Of a stretch of 5,286 nucleotides of DNA, positions 1-5,092 are shown piece after piece. Source of the DNA: Candidatus Heimdallarchaeota archaeon (GTDB lineage Archaea > Asgardarchaeota > Heimdallarchaeia > Heimdallarchaeales > Heimdallarchaeaceae). A program made the position numbers and the translations under genes. Location of the stretch: contig JAGLTP010000696.1 in the NCBI GenBank assembly GCA_023135215.1, positions 1 through 5,286 on the forward strand, read 5' to 3'. The notes under the pieces were generated by a model, which saw nothing but the letters and a program-made list of their open reading frames with translations, was not told where the DNA came from and ran no database searches. How positions within the stretch are numbered: position 1 is the first letter of the stretch; each line of letters opens with the position of its first letter.

Positions 1-25
1 CCTGTTCAGGCAGAAATCCTTTTTC
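1..25 (+). repeat. Intergenic repeat copy R1
   Basis: This is the first of four related copies in the window. It begins with CCTG-TT-CAGG, a 4-bp inverted repeat around TT, followed by CAGAAATCC and the T-run TTTTTC. The copy lies 53 bp upstream of the SH3-protein start and touches the window edge, so its true left boundary is unknown. Compared with copies R3 and R4 it is nearly identical through the CAGAAAT part. Its role is not known; it could be a terminator of an upstream + gene outside the window, a protein-binding site or a dispersed palindromic element. Confidence 0.75.
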
Positions 26-50
26 AATCTGTTAATTTACTCATTTTGTT

Positions 51-58
51 TTTATACT
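51..58 (+). promoter_or_regulatory. Putative archaeal TATA box for the SH3 gene
   Basis: TTTATACT is centred about 24 bp upstream of the ATG at 78. With the usual archaeal TATA-to-start spacing of about 25 bp, transcription would begin at or very near the start codon. No Shine-Dalgarno sequence precedes the ATG, which fits a leaderless mRNA. The call rests on sequence and spacing alone. Confidence 0.4.
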
Positions 59-77
59 CAAATGTTACATATTTTCC

Positions 78-431
78 ATGAAATTAGCTTTAGTGATTAG
101 GGAACATAAAAACGAATTTTCCATTCCACTCAAGTTACACAAAGGAGAGATTGTTCAGGGAAAAGAAAAAGAAACAAAGTTTGAAGGCTGGTTATGGTGT
201 ATCAATAAGAATGATGTTGGTGCTTGGGTGCCGAAGAGCTACCTTAAGCTTTCTAAAAATCCTGGATTTTACGAGGTTTTACAAGATTATGATTCCACAG
301 AATTAGATGTAAAAATTGGTGATAAAGTGAAAATCATCAACGAGGTAAGTGGTTGGTTCTTGGTAATGAAGGAGGAGAACATAGAAGGTTGGGTACCTAA
401 AGAGAATGTATTAATTGATGTAGTTAATTAA
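78..431 (+). CDS. Tandem SH3-domain small cytosolic protein
   Basis: This 117-residue protein is made of two SH3-like units with almost nothing else. The first spans about residues 3-58 and shows GWLW at 37-40 and GAWVPKSYL at 48-56. The second spans about 63-114, with an ALYDY-like segment (VLQDYDS, 67-73), GWF at 92-94 and GWVPKENVL at 104-112. These match the SH3 pattern of ALYDY strand, GW(W), then G-x-x-P-x-N/S-Y/V, including the Trp and Pro of the ligand groove. There is no signal peptide or membrane segment, so it is probably cytosolic. Small proteins with two 'variant SH3' domains (SH3_2-like) are known in bacteria, and their function is generally unknown. A role in binding peptides or proteins is inference. 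The ATG has no Shine-Dalgarno sequence and may head a leaderless transcript. The gene converges on the beta-helix gene, whose stop is 69 bp away. Confidence 0.8.
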   Translation: MKLALVIREHKNEFSIPLKLHKGEIVQGKEKETKFEGWLWCINKNDVGAWVPKSYLKLSKNPGFYEVLQDYDSTELDVKIGDKVKIINEVSGWFLVMKEENIEGWVPKENVLIDVVN

Positions 432-457
432 TATTAGAAGTATAGAGTCAGAATCCC

Positions 458-474
458 CTTCCTGTTCAGGCAGA
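458..474 (+). repeat. Intergenic repeat copy R2
   Basis: This copy reads CTTCCTGTTCAGGCAGA and lies 26 bp after the stop of the SH3 gene, in the convergent gap before the beta-helix gene. The CCTG/CAGG arms are intact, and the outer CT/AG pairs extend the inverted repeat past one mismatch. After CAGA it diverges from the other copies, although a T-run still occurs at 488-492. In this position it could help terminate the SH3 transcript. Confidence 0.7.
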
Positions 475-500
475 TGGATTAAATTGTATTTTTCATTATA

Positions 501-1850
501 TTAGTATCCTAGAAGAATTTTCCTTATTTTCTTCCTTTTTATAATCACGAAAGGAGAAATACAAACAAAGAAACCTAGTCCAATTAACAATCGCCTAAAA
601 CCTTTAAAAGGGAACATAATATCATATAATCTCTCTAAATCCTCTCTTAAAGGATAGGGATCAAATGCAATAGCTCTTCCATCTATTTCGTATTTCAACC
701 TTTCTTTATGCTCTGACCAATAGTTACCTTCTTTGAATTCTGAACTATACCAATAATTTAAGACTCCATTATCAACTGCTTGGGATTCAATTCGTGAATA
801 TATATACCTCGAAGCATTACCATTTTCCATAAATCGATTATGGTATATCAGATTGTTAAATGAATTATGATGAAAGACTATACCTCCACGTGAATTCCCA
901 GAAAAGATATTTCCGATAAACGTGCTAAAATTCAAACCAAATGCAGCAATTCCGTAACCATTATTTATTATTGAATTATCAACTATAGAACAGTTGGAAG
1001 AATGGTCTATAAATATTCCATATCCTTCATAATAATAAGTTACTGGAATTTGAACTGAAGGAGTTTTTATCTCTCTAGATGAACGGTTGTAGATTAAATT
1101 TTCAGATAAGAAGCAATATGAAGAATTTAAAATTTGTATGCCTTTGCTTCCTATAAAATTTTCAGGTATGTTGTTCTTAGCGACCAAACAATAATTAGAA
1201 TCTTCAATTAAAACTCCTCCAATATTTTCTTCGATTGTGCAATTAGGGGATTTATATGCAATGAAAGAAGAAAAACGGTTTAGCTTTATCTTACAAAAAG
1301 AGGAGTTTTCGAGTTTAACTTGCTCATCATAGCCACTAGTGTTATTTAGAATTTGGCATCCAGCAGAGTTTTTAACAAAAACATTACCTTGCCTTTGAAA
1401 AGAATAACTCTGTCTCTCCACAAAGTTATTTTTTATTATCGCTGTTTCGTTTTTTATATTTTCAATAAAGATGCTGAACTCAGAATCGGTTTGTATGAAA
1501 CAATTATTAATCACGAAATATTGAGATGTAGTAGTAATTGAGATTCCAATTGAAGAGCTAGAAATATATAGATTTTCAATCCTATATGGACTTTCTTTAT
1601 TGCCAGTACCAGGAAAACCATAATCAGTAAAATTAGCATCATTCTTGATGTTTATGGGATCATGAGGGATATATGAGTTTAATTTCACTGATGAATTTCG
1701 GTAATTTCCTGGATCTGTTTTTAAGGTTAAAATAGCAACAATATATCTTCTTTCCCAATAGCAATACGCGTTGCTTGAAATGACATTCGTCGATGATAAA
1801 CAAAGTAATAATAATACTGAAGCAATTATTAATTTGTTCTTATTCTGCAT
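501..1850 (-). CDS. Secreted, membrane-anchored NosD-like parallel beta-helix protein
   Basis: This 449-residue protein is predicted to sit on the outer face of the cell membrane. Residues 1-28 look like a signal peptide: basic MQNKNK, a Leu-rich core at 7-18, and possible cleavage after SNA. Residues 76-97 (DYGFPGTGNKESPYRIENLYI) are the entry motif typical of NosD/CASH beta-helix proteins. From about 110 to 345 run short repeated coils of the form S-x-x-C-x-I-x-x-N-x-I, with Cys at 117, 165, 186, 204, 221, 246 and 287. GNYWSEH (375-381) matches the conserved NYWS motif that ends many NosD-like domains. A hydrophobic segment at 421-437 followed by KRKKIRK makes a C-terminal membrane anchor. 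About 12 N-x-S/T sequons suggest heavy N-glycosylation. The family includes carbohydrate-active proteins and NosD, but no enzymatic residues can be assigned, so a structural or glycan-binding surface role is inference. A Shine-Dalgarno sequence supports the ATG start. Confidence 0.85.
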   Translation of the reverse strand: MQNKNKLIIASVLLLLCLSSTNVISSNAYCYWERRYIVAILTLKTDPGNYRNSSVKLNSYIPHDPINIKNDANFTDYGFPGTGNKESPYRIENLYISSSSIGISITTTSQYFVINNCFIQTDSEFSIFIENIKNETAIIKNNFVERQSYSFQRQGNVFVKNSAGCQILNNTSGYDEQVKLENSSFCKIKLNRFSSFIAYKSPNCTIEENIGGVLIEDSNYCLVAKNNIPENFIGSKGIQILNSSYCFLSENLIYNRSSREIKTPSVQIPVTYYYEGYGIFIDHSSNCSIVDNSIINNGYGIAAFGLNFSTFIGNIFSGNSRGGIVFHHNSFNNLIYHNRFMENGNASRYIYSRIESQAVDNGVLNYWYSSEFKEGNYWSEHKERLKYEIDGRAIAFDPYPLREDLERLYDIMFPFKGFRRLLIGLGFFVCISPFVIIKRKKIRKILLGY

Positions 1851-1856
1851 CTTTTA

Positions 1857-1862
1857 ACCTCT
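1857..1862 (-). promoter_or_regulatory. Ribosome binding site of the beta-helix gene
   Basis: On the minus strand AGAGGT lies 6 nt before the ATG at 1850, a good match to the anti-Shine-Dalgarno sequence. It fixes the start codon. It also contrasts with the SH3, secY and acyltransferase genes, where no such motif is seen. Confidence 0.65.
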
Positions 1863-1912
1863 AAATCATCAGTATTCTAATCTTAGACCACTTAATAACG
1901 GTAAAATAATAT

Positions 1913-1920
1913 GTATATAC
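1913..1920 (-). promoter_or_regulatory. Putative TATA box of the beta-helix gene
   Basis: GTATATAC lies about 65 bp upstream of the minus-strand ATG. A start of transcription about 25 bp downstream would give a leader of roughly 40 nt carrying the Shine-Dalgarno sequence. The motif is palindromic, so direction is assigned from the gene it would serve. Confidence 0.45.
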
Positions 1921-1962
1921 TCTTATTAATATTGTTCAGAAGTTAAAATTAAGATAGTATTT

Positions 1963-1992
1963 CCTTCTTGTTCAAGCAGAAATTCCTTTTTC
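1963..1992 (+). repeat. Intergenic repeat copy R3 with compensatory change
   Basis: The core is CTTG-TT-CAAG (1967-1976) instead of CCTG-TT-CAGG, so the second base pair of the arms has changed from C-G to T-A on both sides. The CAGAAATTCC part and the T-run match copies R1 and R4. The flanking CTT and CAG/AA extend the imperfect palindrome to about 1961-1982. It lies between the divergent beta-helix and secY promoters. No + strand gene ends just upstream, so a simple terminator role does not explain this copy. Confidence 0.75.
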
Positions 1993-2009
1993 TTTCATCT
2001 TGAAATCAT

Positions 2010-2017
2010 TTTATATT
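2010..2017 (+). promoter_or_regulatory. Putative TATA box for secY
   Basis: TTTATATT would place transcription initiation near 2040, giving a leader of about 40 nt before the ATG at 2083. A second AT-rich candidate, TTTTAAAG at 2034-2041, would give a very short or absent leader. The two cannot be separated by eye. Confidence 0.35.
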
Positions 2018-2082
2018 TTGAAGCGAAATCTTTTTTTAAAGAAATGTGTGTAAATTATTGATTATTCAAATTTGTGAAAAAA

Positions 2083-3372
2083 ATGAATCAGAGAAATGAA
2101 GTTACGAAGATAAAAGGATCAATATCAAGTATAATGAGGAGTAAATTAGCTTGGACTTTTGGGATTCTATGTATTTACTTTGTTCTCTTAAATATAAGAT
2201 TAATTGGTGTTCCTAGCAGAACTCACTTACTACAATCAGATCCACTTTCTTTATTCCGAGTGATTACCGCATCTCAATTCACTAGTCTTGTTGAATTTGG
2301 TATACTCCCTATTGCTCTTGCTGTAGTTATTCTTCAGATACTAATTGGTTTGAAGATAATTAAAGTAGACTTCACAAAACAAGAGGATAGAAAGCTCTAT
2401 GCTATTGCCACTAAAGTATTAGCAATAATATTTACTATAGCTTTTGCTTTAGTTTTTTCTTTCAGTGGCATTTATGGAGAGGATCTCTCGATACTTAGCA
2501 AATTACTTATCCTTGTGCAATTACTCGCAGCTGGGCTACTGATAATATTGATGGATGAATTACTCCAGAGAGGTTATGGTCTAGGTTCCGGAACTAGCCT
2601 ATTCATACTAGCAAGTGTTTGTTATAATATCTTTAAAGGAATGCTCGGATTAAACCAAGAAGCTATTGCAGGATTCATTTGGTATCAAGGTTCTATTCTT
2701 GCTTTCTTCCAAGGAATAGTAAGAGGAGACTTACTAACACCCTTTTTAAACCCCTATAAAATGTATGATTTTCTGGATTTCTTACTTCTTTTCGTTGTTG
2801 CAGCTATAGTTATTTTCTTCGTTACAATAAAAATAGAGATTCCAGCTCAATCAAAAACAACTGATGCACCCACTCGTTATCCAATTAGAAGTATGTATAC
2901 TTTTTATGTTCCTGTAATTTTATCATCTATACTATTTTCTGTTATATATTTTATTTCTAATTTAGTCACTGTCCCCTTTTCTGCAGGTTTTCTTGGTATT
3001 TTTTTCACTCCTTACGGTCCTGAGAAAATCACTCAACAGCCAGCTCTTGTTATTGGGTATATAATAATGATGACTATCTTTTGCGGAATCTTTTCCAGAA
3101 TATGGACAAAAACAGCACGCATGGATTCTTTAAGTGTTGCTAGAAATTTCCTAAGTAAGGATCTTTTGATTCCTGGTTTTAGAGAACATCCGAAAACTGT
3201 TCAGAAATACTTGAATCAATATATCCCAACTGCAGCGTGGTTAGGAGGTTTTTTCATAGGTTTTATTGCTGGAATAGTAGGTTTTCTCGGTCCTTTGGGA
3301 ACTGGAACGGGAATGTTGGTGGCAATTTGCATCCTAAGAGAATATAATGATATTATCCGTGGAAGTTCATGA
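2083..3372 (+). CDS. secY: SecY/Sec61-alpha protein-conducting channel homologue
   Basis: This 429-residue protein is the likely pore subunit of the Sec translocon, which moves proteins across or into the membrane. About ten membrane segments can be placed: 22-41, 66-89, 105-128, 136-159, 164-187, 232-251, 275-296, 319-343, 380-401 and 406-422, with a plug region at about 43-63. Family landmarks are VITAS (plug to TM2b), DELLQRGYGLGSGTSLFI (158-175), IEIP...YPIR in the loop before TM7, GFR (365-367) in the cytosolic 8/9 loop, LNQYIPTAA (377-385) and GTGTG (406-410). Several of these resemble eukaryotic Sec61-alpha, as expected for an archaeal type. The lumenal loop after TM7 is short, the C-terminal tail is nearly absent, and the lateral-gate polar residues are hydrophobic (L79, F121, V287). 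No ribosomal-protein genes adjoin it, so it may be a second, specialised copy. GTG at 2074 is an in-frame alternative start; neither has a Shine-Dalgarno sequence. Confidence 0.9.
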   Translation: MNQRNEVTKIKGSISSIMRSKLAWTFGILCIYFVLLNIRLIGVPSRTHLLQSDPLSLFRVITASQFTSLVEFGILPIALAVVILQILIGLKIIKVDFTKQEDRKLYAIATKVLAIIFTIAFALVFSFSGIYGEDLSILSKLLILVQLLAAGLLIILMDELLQRGYGLGSGTSLFILASVCYNIFKGMLGLNQEAIAGFIWYQGSILAFFQGIVRGDLLTPFLNPYKMYDFLDFLLLFVVAAIVIFFVTIKIEIPAQSKTTDAPTRYPIRSMYTFYVPVILSSILFSVIYFISNLVTVPFSAGFLGIFFTPYGPEKITQQPALVIGYIIMMTIFCGIFSRIWTKTARMDSLSVARNFLSKDLLIPGFREHPKTVQKYLNQYIPTAAWLGGFFIGFIAGIVGFLGPLGTGTGMLVAICILREYNDIIRGSS

Positions 3373-3392
3373 TTTCTTGAAATAATTTAAGA

Positions 3393-3416
3393 CTGTTCAG
3401 GCAGAAATTCTTTTTC
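3393..3416 (+). repeat. Intergenic repeat copy R4
   Basis: CTGTTCAGGCAGAAATTC plus a T-run lies 20 bp after the secY stop. The inverted core is reduced to CTG-TT-CAG because the outer base is A rather than C. More T-rich sequence follows at 3421-3431. In this place the element could act as a weak hairpin plus U-tract terminator for secY. Confidence 0.75.
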
Positions 3417-3449
3417 ATGATTTTAGTTTTTAACACACCTTTAAGCTTG

Positions 3450-3457
3450 TTTTATCT
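3450..3457 (+). promoter_or_regulatory. Possible TATA box for the acyltransferase gene
   Basis: TTTTATCT would give a leader of about 45 nt before the ATG at 3526. An alternative, GATATAGT at 3487-3494, would put initiation close to 3515 and make the leader about 10 nt or absent. Either would allow transcription independent of secY. Confidence 0.3.
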
Positions 3458-3525
3458 AAGAAAGAAATAAAAGATAGCTAAAACATGATATAGTAACACC
3501 TCTTAAGTGGAAAGTCTTGACTTCG

Positions 3526-4935
3526 ATGGAAATTGGTAGATATTATACAGAGGATTCAAAGAAAAGAATTGTTTCTTTAGATTTTATGAGAGGTGCTGCT
3601 ATATGGATGATGGTGTTTTTTCACGCTTCTACTCATATGTATGATTATACTTGGGTAGCTGATCGATTTGAAAATCTCTATACTTTCCCTCTCCCCATTC
3701 TTATTTTTCTGTTAATTCTGTTAGCATTGGGAGGTTGGGCTACATTTTTCATTCTTATCTCTGCTTCTGTCAATTCCTTTAGTATGACAAAAAGAGCAAT
3801 GAAAGGTGCAGATATAAGAGTTGTTCTTTACAAACAACTGTTTACAGGATTTGGTATACTTTTCATCGGTTGGTTAGTTGAAAGTTTCATTGGGATGCAT
3901 GGATATCTTGGCTATGCAATAAGGGATGGAGATTGGACGAATCTTTATCCAGCCTGGAAAGCTCTGTTTGTTATGAAAGCTTTGCAGATAATTGGTTGGA
4001 GCGTCATCATTAATTCAATTATTCATTTCTTGCTAATGCGTAATGGAGGAAGCAGATTATATAGTAGAAATTTAATCATCTATTGTGCTATCTTTTTAGG
4101 CATCGTTATCATAACTCCTTTTGCTCATCAATGGGTTGACCAAATGAATTGGCTTGTACCTGAAACATTACCTATTGATAGCATAGACTATTTTTCTGGA
4201 AAATGGCCAGATCAATATGTTCAAACGCTCAACGCTTCTCCAAGAACGTTTATTCTTGTATGGCTAGTGGGTGATCAATTACCACTGTTTCCATGTATTG
4301 GCGCATCGTTTATTGGTTCAATAATAGGTATGACTCTATCTAAAGAAAAACCCTCAAAGAGAATACTACTATGGGGTTCAATAATTGGTCTAGTCATGGT
4401 TATCTGTGGCATTGTTCTAATTGTCCTTGGATTTTCTTTTTTACCAACTGGACGTCCATCTATTGCAAGTTTCTTATTACAAATTGGGACCCAGCTGCTA
4501 GTTGTCATACTTTTTCTTAGACTCGTTGAATTTAGAGGAAAAGCTGCAAAATTCGCAAAAAATCCTGTCGTAAAGTACTTCAGATTATGGTCAATGGTAT
4601 CTCTATCTGTTTTCTGTCTTCAAATCTATGAAATGTTTGGAAGATGGCTATTAACACTAATTGTAAGTCCTTTTAGATCAATCAATTTTCTTCAGCAAGG
4701 AACATTTGGTTATCATTCTGTTCATTGGCCCATGATAGCTGCTTTGTTTGTAATATTTTGTTTTGATATTCTCTTACGATTATGGGCTAGAATCAACTTT
4801 GTGGCTTCATTTGAATGGTTTGTTATTCGATTCCAAGGCCTCGCAACTAAAGACATTTCTCCGAGATTAGATGTTGATTTGATGATGAATAGAATGAAAT
4901 GGATAAGTTTTAATGAAAAAGAATCTGAAGAGTAA
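3526..4935 (+). CDS. Multi-pass membrane acyltransferase-like protein (HGSNAT/DUF1624, YeiB/DUF418-like)
   Basis: This 469-residue integral membrane protein has about ten hydrophobic segments, roughly at 21-35, 56-83, 101-121, 147-170, 182-201, 240-269, 279-305, 312-333, 352-380 and 399-421. The N-terminus RIVSLDFMRG(14-23)...FFH (H33) is the hallmark of the transmembrane acyltransferase superfamily that includes heparan-alpha-glucosaminide N-acetyltransferase, DUF1624 and YeiB. FPCIGASFIGSIIG (255-268) and AKNPVVKY (344-351) match internal motifs of that group. Near the end SFEWFVIR (428-435) resembles the GPLEW-x-x-R motif of DUF418. Members pass acyl groups from acyl-CoA across the membrane to sugars or lipids, so glycan or lipid acylation at the surface is a plausible role; the substrate cannot be read from sequence. 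A hydrophilic acidic tail ends the protein. ATG 3526 is preferred, with TTG 3517 in frame upstream; neither has a clear Shine-Dalgarno sequence. The 153-bp gap after secY argues against tight coupling. Confidence 0.75.
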   Translation: MEIGRYYTEDSKKRIVSLDFMRGAAIWMMVFFHASTHMYDYTWVADRFENLYTFPLPILIFLLILLALGGWATFFILISASVNSFSMTKRAMKGADIRVVLYKQLFTGFGILFIGWLVESFIGMHGYLGYAIRDGDWTNLYPAWKALFVMKALQIIGWSVIINSIIHFLLMRNGGSRLYSRNLIIYCAIFLGIVIITPFAHQWVDQMNWLVPETLPIDSIDYFSGKWPDQYVQTLNASPRTFILVWLVGDQLPLFPCIGASFIGSIIGMTLSKEKPSKRILLWGSIIGLVMVICGIVLIVLGFSFLPTGRPSIASFLLQIGTQLLVVILFLRLVEFRGKAAKFAKNPVVKYFRLWSMVSLSVFCLQIYEMFGRWLLTLIVSPFRSINFLQQGTFGYHSVHWPMIAALFVIFCFDILLRLWARINFVASFEWFVIRFQGLATKDISPRLDVDLMMNRMKWISFNEKESEE

Positions 4936-4988
4936 AAATAATTAGTTTCTACTTAGGAAAAAGAATAAAATATCCCGACAAAAACGTT

Positions 4989-5031
4989 TTCTTCAACAAG
5001 AAGAATTCCCTCTAGTTATTTTTCTCTTTTT
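4989..5031 (+). terminator. Hairpin plus pyrimidine tract after the acyltransferase gene
   Basis: TTCTTC (4989-4994) and GAAGAA (5000-5005) form a perfect 6-bp stem around AACAA, 54 bp after the stop codon. A pyrimidine-rich run with two T5 tracts (5019-5031) follows. Archaeal termination depends mainly on T-tracts, so the tract is the stronger signal. The hairpin region with its AATTCC flank also resembles repeat copy R3 and may be a worn copy of the same element. Confidence 0.45.
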
Positions 5032-5041
5032 GCCTCTTTCG

Positions 5042-5054
5042 TATATATATTTAA
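5042..5054 (+). promoter_or_regulatory. TATA box of the acidic-protein gene
   Basis: TATATATATTTAA is the most TATA-like element in the window. Initiation about 25 bp downstream, near 5070-5075, would leave a leader of about 20 nt that just includes the Shine-Dalgarno motif at 5079-5085. Confidence 0.5.
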
Positions 5055-5078
5055 TAATGAAATAACTTTCTTTAATTT

Positions 5079-5085
5079 AGGAGAG
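5079..5085 (+). promoter_or_regulatory. Ribosome binding site that decides a TTG start
   Basis: AGGAGAG lies 7 nt before TTG at 5093. A stop codon in the same frame at 5078-5080 means no start further upstream is possible. The next in-frame ATG is only at 5240, so the Shine-Dalgarno sequence strongly favours TTG. Confidence 0.65.
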
Positions 5086-5092
5086 TTTCAGA

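Noticed and set aside
1353..1541. 62-codon open frame on + inside the beta-helix gene
   Set aside because: It is antisense to a well-supported coding region with signal peptide, repeats and anchor, and its translation shows no recognisable domain.
1931..1942. Extra half copy ATTGTTCAGAAG beside R3
   Set aside because: Only TGTTCAG matches and the left arm is absent; a 7-base match is expected by chance in this composition.
3196..3210. CTGTTCAGAAATAC inside secY as a repeat copy
   Set aside because: It lies within a conserved coding segment, lacks the GGCAG part and the T-run, and is explained by codons for TVQKY.
1..3416. Repeats as a CRISPR array
   Set aside because: The copies are hundreds to more than a thousand bases apart with whole genes between them, and no cas gene is present.
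1..3416. Repeats as integron attC sites bounding gene cassettes
   Set aside because: The same-orientation, one-per-gene layout is suggestive, but no GTTRRRY/RYYYAAC core pair or long attC-like dyad is visible, no integrase is present, and secY would be an unusual cassette gene.
4275..4508. 77-codon open frame on - inside the acyltransferase gene
   Set aside because: It is a shadow of a long hydrophobic coding region on +, has low-complexity composition and no promoter or RBS support.
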